The notes under the pieces are model-generated. The model searched no databases, was not told the origin of the DNA, and saw only the letters and a list, made by a program, of their open reading frames with translations. A DNA stretch of 64,000 nt from Acidimangrovimonas sediminis (GTDB taxonomy: Bacteria > Pseudomonadota > Alphaproteobacteria > Rhodobacterales > Rhodobacteraceae). This document shows positions 1 to 9,735 of the stretch, piece by piece; the first letter of the stretch is position 1; each line of letters opens with the position of its first letter. The DNA lies in NCBI RefSeq assembly GCF_002871005.1, contig NZ_PHSN01000017.1:1-64000 (forward strand), in the 5' to 3' direction. The translations under genes and the position numbers were made by a program.

Positions 1-117
1 CCGCGAAAGAGGTCGAACCGATCATGGAGCGAGACGCAAAATGAAAAAACGGTTCTGGACCATGCCCGGAATCTCGTAATAGCTGTTATGTAATATTTCG
101 AGATACCCCGGAATGGC

Positions 118-143
118 CCCCGGGCGGGGATGTCCGCCCGGGG
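118..143. terminator. Strong GC hairpin downstream of the repeat-tail protein gene
   Basis: Perfect 10-bp inverted repeat (CCCCGGGCGG / CCGCCCGGGG) with a 6-nt loop, 22 bp past the stop codon of the minus-strand gene ending at 165. There is no clear T-run on either side, so it may act as a weak intrinsic or structure-only terminator. Apart from this hairpin, bases 1-164 hold nothing I can support as a gene. Confidence 0.5.
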
Positions 144-164
144 CGCATGGGATCACTCACGGGA

Positions 165-620
165 TCACTGGTGCAGGGTCGGATCGCGAAGCCGGTCACG
201 GTCGCGGTCCATGTCGCTGTCCTTCAGCTGGTCGCGATCCATGTCGCGATCCATGTCCCGCGACTGCAGCTGGTCGCGGTCGAACTCGTGGAGGTAGATC
301 CGGTCACGGGTCCGATCGCGCTTGGGATCGAGGCTGTCCCACAGGAGCTGGCCCGTCGCGCGGTCGTAGACGAGGTGGCGAACCTCCTTTCCGCGTTGCG
401 CGGTGATGCGGATCTGGTTGCGGTCGCTTATCGTCCGCATCCGGGTGAACCCCTGGCGTTCCAGCGCCTGGTAGACCGGCCCGTAGACGGCCTCGATCCG
501 GGCCTGACTCTGGGCCTGCGCCTTGGTCCGGGCCTGAGATTGTGACTGTGCTTGTGCCACGACGGGCGCCACGCCCGACAAGGCGACCAGAGCCGCCGCC
601 GCAAGTGCAATGATACGCAT
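165..620 (-). CDS. Secreted PepSY-like protein with Asp/Arg/Met-rich repeat tail
   Basis: 151 residues. Residues 1-22 form a Sec signal peptide (hydrophobic run ending near VVAQA), followed by a short Gln/Ala/Ser low-complexity linker. Residues of about 40-95 (including QIRITAQRGKEVRHLVYD and ATGQLLWD) resemble a PepSY-type fold, in which a basic strand precedes a D-x-x-T-G turn; this assignment is by eye. The last 45 residues are a charged repeat built on DRD and DMDRD units, encoded by imperfect repeats of GTCGCGATCCAT at about 180-290. The ATG at 620 is chosen because GGAG lies 7 nt upstream and the signal peptide starts there. It is probably periplasmic. Its function is unknown; metal or cation binding by the Asp-rich tail is only a guess. 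It lies 139 bp downstream of the usp gene, on the same strand. Confidence 0.7.
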   Translation of the reverse strand: MRIIALAAAALVALSGVAPVVAQAQSQSQARTKAQAQSQARIEAVYGPVYQALERQGFTRMRTISDRNQIRITAQRGKEVRHLVYDRATGQLLWDSLDPKRDRTRDRIYLHEFDRDQLQSRDMDRDMDRDQLKDSDMDRDRDRLRDPTLHQ

Positions 621-759
621 GAGACATCTCCATTTTACGACACCGTGCTTTGCCAAATCGTCAGGGGTGCCGCCCCGCAGAATCGGCAAGTGTCGCGGTC
701 CGCTCATTGATTCCGAGCAACGACGAAGGATCCCGGGGCCGCGACCCCGCGTCGCAGCC

Positions 760-1197
760 TCATGGCACCACCACGACCACGGTATCGGCAAGGCTGACCA
801 GCTTGGTCGCCACGCTGCCCAGCAGCAGCCTTTCGATCGGGCCGTCGCCGCGCTTCGCGATGACGACCGCGCTGGCCTTCTTGTCGCGCGCATAGGCAAG
901 GATCGCCCCGGCCGGATCGCCGTGAAGCGACTCGATCACCACCGGGCCCGATCCCGCCGCCAGCGCACGGTCGCGGCCGGCGCGCAGGATCTCGGCCGAG
1001 GTCTGCTCCAGCCGTTCCTCAAGCCAGGCGTTGCGGCTGTCGGCCAGGCCCTGCACAAGGTCCGACGGCAGGCCGTAATCGGCGATCACGTTGACGAGGT
1101 GAAGCGCCGCGCCATGCCGATTGGCGAAGTCCGCCGCATGGTCGATCGCTCGCGCCGAGCCTTCCGACCCGTCGGTAGCAACGACAAGAAGTTCCAT
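760..1197 (-). CDS. Universal stress protein (UspA family)
   Basis: 145 residues with the classic UspA layout: an N-terminal beta strand with VVATDGSEGS and a C-terminal nucleotide-binding segment (AKRGDGPIERLLLGS) ending in a hydrophobic strand (VVVVVP). The glycine-rich loop matches ATP-binding Usp proteins. The start at 1197 is preferred over the in-frame GTG at 1215 because the AAAGG ribosome site lies between them. It follows the N-ATPase gamma gene by 63 bp on the same strand, so it may be the last gene of that operon. Its role is inferred as stress or energy-state sensing alongside the ATPase. Confidence 0.9.
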   Translation of the reverse strand: MELLVVATDGSEGSARAIDHAADFANRHGAALHLVNVIADYGLPSDLVQGLADSRNAWLEERLEQTSAEILRAGRDRALAAGSGPVVIESLHGDPAGAILAYARDKKASAVVIAKRGDGPIERLLLGSVATKLVSLADTVVVVVP

Positions 1198-1260
1198 GAT
1201 TTCAAACCTTTCCACTGTGTAGTTCTTCTACTTTCGGCCTCGCCTTCCGACCCGATCGGG

Positions 1261-2103
1261 TCATCCCAGGATCGCCTGCGCCCCGGTCGCGACGTCGAGA
1301 AGTTCCGAGGTGATCGCCTCCTGCCGGATCTCGTTCTCGACCCGGGCAAGCCGGTCGAGCTTGTCGGCGATGCTGCGGTCCGCCGCCTCCATCACCCGCA
1401 GCCGCGCGGCATTCTCGGAGGCGAAGGACTCCATCAGCGCCTGCGACAACGCCGCGAAAAGGTATTCGCGTTCAAGCGCGGCAAGCAGATCGGCGGGCGG
1501 AAGCTGCACCAGCGGCGGCGCCCGGTGCGGCCCTGGCGGCTGCGGCCTGCCGGGGGCGGTATCGGCCGACGGATCGGGGGGCAGCACACGGCGCGCGGCG
1601 ACCGCATAGCCGCCGCCCCGCTCATGGCGGCCGAAGACCGCCCGGACGGAGGACCGGCCCGCCAGCGCCGCTGCCAGATCATGGGTCACATCCGTCACGC
1701 CCGAGACATGGGTGGCAGCCGGCAGCACGAGGGCCGGCGCCATGCCGCGTTCCGCGGCCAGCGCCCCGCCGCGCTTGCCGGTGACGATCAGCGCCTCGTC
1801 CGGCCTGCGGCTGGTCGAGGCCTCGTCAAGCAGCGCGGCATTCAGCCCCCCAACAAAGCCGTGCTCGGCGCAGATCACGATCAGCGCCGCGGCCCCGTCT
1901 TCGCCCGATGCCAGCCCCGGCGGGTCGAGCGCCCGCCCGTCCGCAAGCGCCTCGGTCACGATGTCGGAATAGGCGCGGATCCCGGGCAGGGCGGCCAGCG
2001 CCTCCTGCAACCGGCTCGCAGCCAGGACGCGCAGCGCCTGGAACAGGCCGCGCAGCTCGGTCAGGCTGGCGATGCGGGCGCGAAGGGCCTGTTCCTGCTC
2101 CAT
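1261..2103 (-). CDS. atpG: N-type ATPase gamma subunit
   Basis: 280 residues. This is the central stalk subunit that couples rotation of the c-ring to the alpha3beta3 head. The N-terminal helix (ELRGLFQALRVLAASRLQEA) and C-terminal helix (FASENAARLRVMEAADRSIADKL, then RQEAITSELLDVATGAQA) are the expected coiled-coil termini; the divergent middle domain is typical of N-ATPase gamma chains. The ATG at 2103 is used rather than the TTG at 2109 because AGGAGG lies 6 nt upstream of the ATG. It starts 2 nt after the atpA stop, implying translational coupling. It is the last ATPase gene in the operon. Confidence 0.9.
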   Translation of the reverse strand: MEQEQALRARIASLTELRGLFQALRVLAASRLQEALAALPGIRAYSDIVTEALADGRALDPPGLASGEDGAAALIVICAEHGFVGGLNAALLDEASTSRRPDEALIVTGKRGGALAAERGMAPALVLPAATHVSGVTDVTHDLAAALAGRSSVRAVFGRHERGGGYAVAARRVLPPDPSADTAPGRPQPPGPHRAPPLVQLPPADLLAALEREYLFAALSQALMESFASENAARLRVMEAADRSIADKLDRLARVENEIRQEAITSELLDVATGAQAILG

Positions 2104-2105
2104 CC

Positions 2106-3617
2106 TCAACCTCCTGCCAGCAGGCCGTCGACCGCGGCAGCCAGCGCCGCGAGATCCTCGGCCGAGGCCTTGCCGGTCGCGGCGATCCGCGCCTCCGCCT
2201 CGGGGCAGGTCTGCGCGATGGCGGGGCCGAGCGCCGCCTTCAGCCGCGCGACATCCTCCAGCGGCAGCGCATCCAGCCGCCCCGCGGCCGTCGCCGACAG
2301 GAGCGCCACCTGCATGGCAAGCGAGGCCGGATGAAACTGCGGCTGCACGAGGATCGCGCGGATGCGGCGGCCATGGTCGATCCTGGCCTGCGTGCGCGGA
2401 TCCATCATGGCGCCGAAGCGGGTGAAGGCCTCAAGCTCGACGAACTGGCCATAGTCGAGCTTCAGCGTCCCCGCCGCCGCCTTCATTGCCGGCGATTGCG
2501 TCTGGCTGCCGACCCGGCTGACCGAAAGACCCACGTTCACGGCCGGTTTCTGGCCCTCGTAGAACAGCTTCGGCTCAAGGTAGATCTGGCCGTCGGTGAT
2601 CGAGATCAGGTTGGTCGGGATATAGGCCGTCAGGTTGCCACCCTGCGTCTCGGCGATGGGAAGGGCGGTCAGCGACCCGCCGCCCCGTTCGGCCGACAGC
2701 CGCGCCGCCCGCTCCAGCAGCCGGGAATGCAGGTAGAAGACGTCGCCGGGAAAGGCCTCGCGCCCCGGCGGGCGGCGCAGCAGCAGCGACAATTCCCGGT
2801 AGGTCACCGCGTGCTTGGTCAGGTCGTCATAGACCACGAGCGCGTGCCGGCCCCGGTCGCGGAAATATTCCGCCATGGTGCAGGCCGCGTAGGGGGCGAT
2901 CCATTGTGCACCGGGGGGCGCGTCGGCCTCACCCACGACGACGATGCAGCGGTCGAACGCCCCGCGCGCCCGCATCGCCGCCACCGCCTGGCTGACGGTG
3001 GAGGCCTTCTGCCCGATCGCGCAATAGACGCAGATCACGTCGCTGGTCTTCTGGTTCAGGATGGTGTCCAGCGCGATCGTCGTCTTGCCGGTCTTGCGGT
3101 CGCCGATGATCAGCTCACGCTGGCCCCGGCCAAGCGGGATCATCGCGTCGACGACGACAAGGCCGGTCATCAGCGGCTCGGTCACCGCCTCGCGCTCCGC
3201 GATGCCGGGGGCCGCGCGCTCCACCGGGTCGCGGCGCGTTGCGGCGATGGCGGGGCCGCCGTCCAAGGGCCGGCCGATGGCGTCGACGACGCGGCCCAGC
3301 AGGACCTCACCCACGGGAACGCGGATCAGCTCTCCGGTGCCGCGCACGGCGGTGCCGGCGGCGATCCCGCCGGACGGATCGAGGAGGACGACGCTTGCTT
3401 CCCCCTCGCGCACCCGAAGCGCGATGCCACGGGCCCCGGTGGCGAATTCAAGCACCTCCTCGGCCCGGGTGTCGGGCAGGCCCGTGACCGTGGCCACGCC
3501 ATCGCCCACGCTGGTCACCGTTCCGATATGGGCGACCGCAGCCCCCGGCGGCATCGCGGCCAGCCGTCCCCGGACATTGCCGAACCAGCCCTTCAGCCCC
3601 TGTTCAAGCCCGCTCAT
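2106..3617 (-). CDS. atpA: N-type ATPase alpha subunit
   Basis: 503 residues, normal for an F/N-type alpha chain. It shows the N-terminal beta-barrel, the Walker A motif GDRKTGKT (residues 172-179), the IGQKASTV segment, YDDLTKHAVTYRELSLLLRRPPGREAFPGD-type nucleotide-domain sequence (cited here only as a region near residues 255-290) and the conserved RVGS around the arginine finger (VGLSVSRVGS). It forms the non-catalytic half of the head with beta. Its start overlaps the end of atpF by 14 bp. Several residues differ from housekeeping F-ATPase alpha, and the gene order around it (E-F-A-G with no atpH delta gene) is the N-ATPase arrangement; the long b subunit is thought to replace delta. Confidence 0.96.
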   Translation of the reverse strand: MSGLEQGLKGWFGNVRGRLAAMPPGAAVAHIGTVTSVGDGVATVTGLPDTRAEEVLEFATGARGIALRVREGEASVVLLDPSGGIAAGTAVRGTGELIRVPVGEVLLGRVVDAIGRPLDGGPAIAATRRDPVERAAPGIAEREAVTEPLMTGLVVVDAMIPLGRGQRELIIGDRKTGKTTIALDTILNQKTSDVICVYCAIGQKASTVSQAVAAMRARGAFDRCIVVVGEADAPPGAQWIAPYAACTMAEYFRDRGRHALVVYDDLTKHAVTYRELSLLLRRPPGREAFPGDVFYLHSRLLERAARLSAERGGGSLTALPIAETQGGNLTAYIPTNLISITDGQIYLEPKLFYEGQKPAVNVGLSVSRVGSQTQSPAMKAAAGTLKLDYGQFVELEAFTRFGAMMDPRTQARIDHGRRIRAILVQPQFHPASLAMQVALLSATAAGRLDALPLEDVARLKAALGPAIAQTCPEAEARIAATGKASAEDLAALAAAVDGLLAGG

Positions 3618-4359
3618 TGCCCACCATCGCCCGTTTTGCCGCCGCCAGCCGGTCGGCCCAGCCGAATTTCAGCTGCGAATGCGCCACCCGCAGCTCCGCC
3701 CCGCCCAGAAGGTCGGGATCCACCTCGAACCCCAGGCTTCCCTGCCCTCCGAGCAGCGGCAGGAGCCGCGCCGACCACGCCGCCCGATCCTCCGGCGGCA
3801 GGGGCGATGCCGTCACCACCGTCGCGACGGCGCCCGGCGCGGCCATGTCGGCGGCAAGGCGGGCGCGCTCGGCCTCGGGCTGCCGCGCCAGCGTGTCGGC
3901 CAGCCCGTCGAGAAAGAGACCCGGCGCGATCGTCGCCGCCGTGTCCTGCAGGATGCGCCCGGCAAGGCCGGTGGCCAGCGCCGCAAGGTCGCCCTGCGCC
4001 GCCTCGAGGGCCGCCTGACGCTCCGCCGCGATCGCCGCCTGCGCCTTTTCCACTTGCACGGCCGCGGCGGCCCGGGCCTCGGCCAGCGCCGCCTTCGCGG
4101 TTTCGGCCGCCTCGGCCGCCGCCTGGTCGAGGACACCCTGACGCTCCGCCTCCAGCGCCGCGCGGGCCTCGCGCAACCGGCGCGCCTCTTCCTCCGCGGT
4201 GGCGCAGGCCGCCGCCGCCGCCTCCTGCGCGGCCTCGACCTCGCGTTTGCGCGCGGCGATCACCCGGCGGACCGGCGCATAGAGGAAACGGCGCAGAAGC
4301 CAGACGAGGATGGCGAAGTTCACCGCCTGCAGGCCCAGCGTCCACCAGTCGATCGTCAT
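3604..4359 (-). CDS. atpF: N-type ATPase b subunit (long, delta-fused type)
   Basis: 251 residues from the MTIDWW start. One N-terminal membrane helix (LQAVNFAILVWLLRRFLY) is followed by a long Ala/Glu/Arg-rich coiled coil to about residue 130, then a globular C-terminal part with delta-like sequence (RLAADMAAPG, SLGFEVDPDLLGGAELRV). This is the peripheral stator; N-ATPase operons lack a separate delta gene and the extended b chain carries that role. The start at 4359 lies 4 nt after the atpE stop and matches the usual N-ATPase b N-terminus; an in-frame ATG at 4386 would add nine residues and overlap atpE. The reading frame is strongly Ala/Arg-biased but intact. Confidence 0.9.
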   Translation of the reverse strand: MTIDWWTLGLQAVNFAILVWLLRRFLYAPVRRVIAARKREVEAAQEAAAAACATAEEEARRLREARAALEAERQGVLDQAAAEAAETAKAALAEARAAAAVQVEKAQAAIAAERQAALEAAQGDLAALATGLAGRILQDTAATIAPGLFLDGLADTLARQPEAERARLAADMAAPGAVATVVTASPLPPEDRAAWSARLLPLLGGQGSLGFEVDPDLLGGAELRVAHSQLKFGWADRLAAAKRAMVGNERA

Positions 4360-4363
4360 GGCC

Positions 4364-4606
4364 TCATCCGGTGAAGGGGTTGGCATAGAGCAGCAAGAGC
4401 GCGATCACGAGGCAGTAGATCGCCATCGTCTCGATCATCGCGAGCCCGACGAAGAGCGTGCGAGAGATCGTCCCCGCCGCCTCGGGCTGGCGCGCGATCG
4501 CCTCCATCGCGGCGGCAAGGGCCCTGCCCTCGCCCAACGCCGGGCCGATGGCGCCGAAGGCCACGGCCAGCGCCGCGGCGAAGACTGAAATCATCTGTAT
4601 CGTCAA
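4364..4606 (-). CDS. atpE: N-type ATPase c subunit (rotor ring)
   Basis: 80 residues forming two membrane helices joined by the polar loop ARQPEA. The ion-site helix reads [14 protein letters not shown], giving the essential carboxylate E59, with T60 and Y64 in the positions of the Na+ ligands of Na+-type c subunits. In helix 1 the motif GPALGEGRA places E26 where Ilyobacter-type Na+ rings have Gln, so each site has two carboxylates. The start is a TTG at 4606, with GAAAGGA 9 nt upstream; the first ATG (residue 5) has no site of its own and would shorten helix 1. It sits between atpB and atpF. Confidence 0.93.
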   Translation of the reverse strand: MTIQMISVFAAALAVAFGAIGPALGEGRALAAAMEAIARQPEAAGTISRTLFVGLAMIETMAIYCLVIALLLLYANPFTG

Positions 4607-4622
4607 GGCCTTGAGTCCTTTC

Positions 4623-5288
4623 TCAGCTATCCACCGCGCCGACGGCCGCGCCGATGTAGACGGTGGCGAGGATGGTGAAGATATACGCCTGGATCACCCC
4701 GATCAGCAGACCCAGCACCATGAACGGCACCGGCAGGACGAACCCCGCGAGGTAGACCAGGATGGCGAGGATCAGCTCGTGGCTCATCATGTTCCCGAAG
4801 AGCCGCACCATGAGCGACAGGATGCGCGTGATCTCGGACAAGAGGGTCAGCGGCAGCAGCAGCGGGTTCGGCCTGAGGAAATGCCCGAGATAGCCCGCGA
4901 CGCCGGTCTCGCGCAGCCCGAACCAGTGGATCGACAGGAACACGATCAGCCCCAGCGCGACCGGCGTCTCGATCCGGCTGGTCGGCGCGCGCAGACCGGG
5001 CAGCGCGGGCACAAGGTTCGCGGTGACGAGGAACAGGAAAAGCGTGCCCAGAAGGGGCAGATAGCGGCCCGGGTCGCGTTGCAGGATGGCGCGGATCTGG
5101 TCCTCGATCGTTTCCACCACGATCTCGAGCGCGGTCTGCACCGGGCCGCCGTCGGGCGTCGCGCGCCTGAGGGCAAGCCACGAGACCAGCGTCAGCAGGG
5201 CCATGATGCCCCAGGTCGTGGCAACGGCCGGGCTGATCGGAACGGGGCCGACCCGGAACAGGACCTGGGCGCCGAACGGGCTTTCCAT
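4623..5288 (-). CDS. atpB: N-type ATPase a subunit
   Basis: 221 residues with five to six predicted membrane helices. The conserved ion-channel arginine is R162 in [13 protein letters not shown], and R155 lies one turn earlier (EITRILSL). The C-terminal helix pair ([23 protein letters not shown]) is the normal a-subunit signature. It forms the half-channels next to the c-ring in the inner membrane. The start at 5288 shares one base with the atpR stop (TGATG), and MESPF matches N-ATPase a chains. Upstream extensions of this frame are shadows of atpR/atpQ. Confidence 0.93.
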   Translation of the reverse strand: MESPFGAQVLFRVGPVPISPAVATTWGIMALLTLVSWLALRRATPDGGPVQTALEIVVETIEDQIRAILQRDPGRYLPLLGTLFLFLVTANLVPALPGLRAPTSRIETPVALGLIVFLSIHWFGLRETGVAGYLGHFLRPNPLLLPLTLLSEITRILSLMVRLFGNMMSHELILAILVYLAGFVLPVPFMVLGLLIGVIQAYIFTILATVYIGAAVGAVDS

Positions 5289-5551
5289 CAGCCGGCCCCC
5301 CGCAACATCCGGATCGCGCCCGACCGCGCCAGCACGAACCCCACGAAGGCGGCGAGAAGCGGCCCCGCGCCGTGCTGCGCGCTCCACCACAACACCGCCG
5401 CCGCCATGGCGAGGCGCAGAAGGCCAAGCGCCACGATGCGAACGGCGCCCTCGCCCGCCGCGAAACGCCGGACCGCCTGCCAAGACAGCGCGAAATAGGC
5501 CGCCCCCAGCACCAGCCCAAGCCCGAGATGGAGCGCCAAGAGCACCGTCAT
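5288..5551 (-). CDS. atpR: N-ATPase-specific small membrane protein AtpR
   Basis: 87 residues with three predicted membrane helices and several arginines near the membrane plane (AVRRF, AVRIV, LLRLAM). AtpR occurs only in N-ATPase operons, between atpQ and atpB. It has been suggested to assist assembly or ion-site loading of the c-ring through its arginines, but this is not proven. It overlaps atpQ by 4 bp (ATGA) and abuts atpB. The call rests on position, size and topology more than on a catalytic motif. Confidence 0.87.
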   Translation of the reverse strand: MTVLLALHLGLGLVLGAAYFALSWQAVRRFAAGEGAVRIVALGLLRLAMAAAVLWWSAQHGAGPLLAAFVGFVLARSGAIRMLRGAG

Positions 5552-5828
5552 TTCCGCCTCCACGGCTGGCAGCACGCCATGAAGAACCCCAGCGCGACGC
5601 CGACCACGATCCCCAGCGCGCTGAACAGCACGGGATGGCCGGTCACCCGGTCGAGCCAGCGCCCGATGAAAACCCCAAGCAGCGTTGGCACCAGCACCTG
5701 CCAGGCAAGCGACCCGATCACCGCGAGGTTTTCCCAGGGCGAATGCTGCCCCTCCTCGCGCGCCTGCGCGGCGCGCCGCTCGCGCTTGCGGACGGCTTCG
5801 GCCAGCGGGTCGGGTTTCCTCGGCCGGG

Positions 5829-5832
<4 letters not shown>
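5548..5832 (-). CDS. atpQ: N-ATPase AtpI-like membrane protein AtpQ
   Basis: 94 residues: a basic cytoplasmic N-terminus (residues 1-28), then two membrane helices separated by RWLDRVTGHP. This is the AtpI-like architecture (GVFIGRWLD, ALGIVVGVALGFF) expected of AtpQ, which may help c-ring assembly or Mg2+ uptake. The start overlaps the atpC stop by 4 bp (ATGA), and the stop overlaps the atpR start in the same way, so the genes are tightly coupled. Longer readings of this frame upstream are artefacts. Confidence 0.88.
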
Positions 5833-7909
<2,077 letters not shown>

Positions 7910-7911
7910 TC

Positions 7912-8136
7912 ATGATCGAAACCAGGATCCGGAAGGTGGGCAACTCGGCGGTGATGACGCTGACGACCGAGATGCTGACCATTCTCGACGCCAAGGAAGG
8001 CGATACCCTTTTCGTCGTGCGCGGCGACGACGGCAGCCTGAAGATCACGCCGCACGATCCCTCGGTCGCCGCCGCGCTGGCCGCCGCCGAGATCGTGATG
8101 GACGAGAACCGCGACCTGCTTCAGGCGCTTGCGTGA
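7912..8136 (+). CDS. MazE/AbrB-type antitoxin of a Doc module
   Basis: 74 residues. The N-terminal swapped-hairpin motif (IRKVGNSAVMTLTTEML, then AKEGDTLFVVRGDDGSLKITPHD) is that of SpoVT/AbrB-like antitoxins that bind their own promoter. The acidic, alanine-rich C-terminal part is the expected toxin-neutralising tail. AAGGAG lies 7 nt upstream of the ATG. The stop codon overlaps the toxin start (GTGA), which is typical of co-translated toxin-antitoxin genes. On a repABC replicon the pair probably stabilises inheritance. Confidence 0.88.
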   Translation: MIETRIRKVGNSAVMTLTTEMLTILDAKEGDTLFVVRGDDGSLKITPHDPSVAAALAAAEIVMDENRDLLQALA

Positions 8137-8519
8137 CGGGCCCTGTCTGGGTTCCGCTCGCCGCCGTCCTTGCCATTCACGACCGCCAGATCGCCCGCCA
8201 CGGCGGGGCCCCCGGCATGCGCGACCGATCCCTGCTGGAGATGGGCTGCGCGCGGACGATGAACCTTGCCGTCTACGCCGACCCGGGGATCGCGGAAATC
8301 GCCTCCGCCTATGCCTTCGGGATCTCCAAGGCGCATGCCTTCGTCGATGGCAACAAGCGCACCGCCTTCGTCACGGCGCTTACCTTCCTGCGGCTGAACG
8401 GATACGCCTTCCGGCCCGAGACGATCGAGGGCGTGCGGATGATGGAGGGCCTCGCCGCAGGTGAGATCGGCGAAGCCGAGTTCGCCGCCTGGCTGCTGGC
8501 CGGGATGGCCGCGATCTGA
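8133..8519 (+). CDS. doc: Doc (death-on-curing) family toxin
   Basis: 128 residues, starting at a GTG that overlaps the antitoxin stop by 4 bp. The Fic/Doc core motif is HAFVDGNKR at residues 68-76, in the Doc form (Lys in place of the Fic glycine). In phage P1 Doc this motif phosphorylates EF-Tu and arrests translation; the same activity is inferred here. The N-terminal AIHDRQIARHGG and the C-terminal NGYAFRP/EFAAWLL segments match the family. The gene is intact and full-length. The partner antitoxin is MazE/AbrB-like rather than Phd-like, a known alternative pairing. Confidence 0.92.
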   Translation: MTGPVWVPLAAVLAIHDRQIARHGGAPGMRDRSLLEMGCARTMNLAVYADPGIAEIASAYAFGISKAHAFVDGNKRTAFVTALTFLRLNGYAFRPETIEGVRMMEGLAAGEIGEAEFAAWLLAGMAAI

Positions 8520-8523
8520 CATC

Positions 8524-8539
8524 CCGGCCCCGAGGCCGG
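8524..8539. terminator. Hairpin between convergent doc and FNR-family genes
   Basis: CCGGCC-CCGA-GGCCGG forms a 6-bp perfect stem with a tetraloop, 4 bp past the doc stop codon. It sits in the 55-bp gap between convergent genes and so could end transcription from both sides. No T-run is present. Confidence 0.4.
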
Positions 8540-8574
8540 CACTGGCCGACCATCAGGCGACCACCGGCCGGCCG

Positions 8575-9504
8575 CTAGAGATAGCGCCGCTGCGTGGCCG
8601 TTTGCCCGGTCGCATCCCTTGACCAGGGTTCGGGCGCGGCGTCGGGCGGCAGGTCCTTCTCGCTCCCCCGCGGGCCCAGCCCGCCCCGCCGCGCAAGGCC
8701 GTCGGGATCATGGATGACCAGATGGGTGCCGTCGGGAATGGACATCAGTCCCTCGTCCTGCCAGCGGTGGGTCAGACGGCTGATGGTTTCCCGCGTGGTG
8801 CCGATCAGGTCGGCGATGTCGGCCCGGGGAACGACCAGCGCCAAGACCCCGCCACCGGACGGCAGCCGCTGGAACGGCAGCATCTCGCAGGCCCGGACGA
8901 GGAACACGGCAAGGCGTTCCTCCGGCGTCTGCAGGCCGCGCATCCAGATGTGACCGTGCAGCGCGTCCAGGGCGCGGCCGCGTTCCCGGCGGATCGCCCG
9001 GCGCAAAGCGCCCTCCTCGGCCGCCAGATGCTCGAACGGCGCGCGGGCGAATGTGCAAAGGCTCACCTCGGTGGCGCATTCGACCTCATACCGGCCCCGG
9101 CGCGGCAGGATCTCTCCGATCACCGCGCCCGGCCCCGCGATCCCGGTGATCAGCCGCCGCCCGTCCACCGAATAGCGCAGAAGCCTCAGGTATCCCCTGC
9201 GCAGAACCGTTACCGGGCCGCTTCCGTCCTCCGGGTCCCATAGCCAGTGGTCGGAACCATGCACCGCCGGCAGCGCGAAACCGGACATCCGGCGCCGAAG
9301 CCCGTCCGGCAGGGTCCCGCAGAAACCGGTGCGGCGCACCGGGCAGTCGCGGCAGGGATCAGCCTTGCCCGCCGTGCAGGCCACCGGCCCCCGTTCAGGC
9401 CCCCGTTCAGGCCCGCGTCTGGTTCTCCATTCCGGCCCCCGGGCGACCGCAGGGTCGGCGCCGCGCGAAGGACGCCGCGCCGGCGCGGGTGAGGCAATAT
9501 TCAT
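8575..9504 (-). CDS. FNR/CRP-family transcription regulator with Fe-S-type cysteines
   Basis: 309 residues from the ATG at 9504 (AAAGGGG 7 nt upstream). An N-terminal basic extension with a GPERGPERGP repeat precedes CRDCPVRRTGFC, a C-x2-C-x7-C cluster like that of Rhodobacter FnrL. A further Cys lies within the beta-roll (VSLCTFARAPFE), at the position of the fourth FNR ligand. The cyclic-nucleotide-like sensor spans about residues 70-190. The C-terminal HTH (RADIADLIGTTRETISRL) has the E-x2-S-R signature of FNR-type DNA recognition. It probably senses oxygen and binds TTGAT-N4-ATCAA sites such as the one upstream of atpD. The C-terminal 30 residues are an unusual Pro/Gly/Arg tail. DNR/FixK-like alternatives are possible. 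Confidence 0.85.
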   Translation of the reverse strand: MNIASPAPARRPSRGADPAVARGPEWRTRRGPERGPERGPVACTAGKADPCRDCPVRRTGFCGTLPDGLRRRMSGFALPAVHGSDHWLWDPEDGSGPVTVLRRGYLRLLRYSVDGRRLITGIAGPGAVIGEILPRRGRYEVECATEVSLCTFARAPFEHLAAEEGALRRAIRRERGRALDALHGHIWMRGLQTPEERLAVFLVRACEMLPFQRLPSGGGVLALVVPRADIADLIGTTRETISRLTHRWQDEGLMSIPDGTHLVIHDPDGLARRGGLGPRGSEKDLPPDAAPEPWSRDATGQTATQRRYL

Positions 9505-9735
9505 GGCAATTCCCCTTTGGCAGCGGGTCGAAGCACACCTTCCCACAGGCCGCACCAAGCTGGCACTGCCCCGGAAGACCTTTGCCCCGGCATGTCTGCG
9601 TTTCCGGCCCCAATGTCGCATGACACCCTCGCCTCAGGATGCGGCTACGGCATCGAACTGCACCGAAATGTATCCATTGGCGTGAAACCGCCGCCAGGAA
9701 CTCGCCCTCGCCGGTCGCAGGACGATGCCGCACAC

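Noticed and set aside
180-290. Short repeats at the left end as a CRISPR array or iteron origin
   Set aside because: The repeats are imperfect, in-frame and encode the DRD tail of a secreted protein; there are no spacers of uniform length.
1908-4388. Very long plus-strand open frame of over 800 codons opposite the ATPase genes
   Set aside because: It is the antisense of atpG/atpA/atpF in GC-rich DNA. The translation is Arg/Pro/Gly-rich with no domain, while the minus strand carries clear ATPase subunits.
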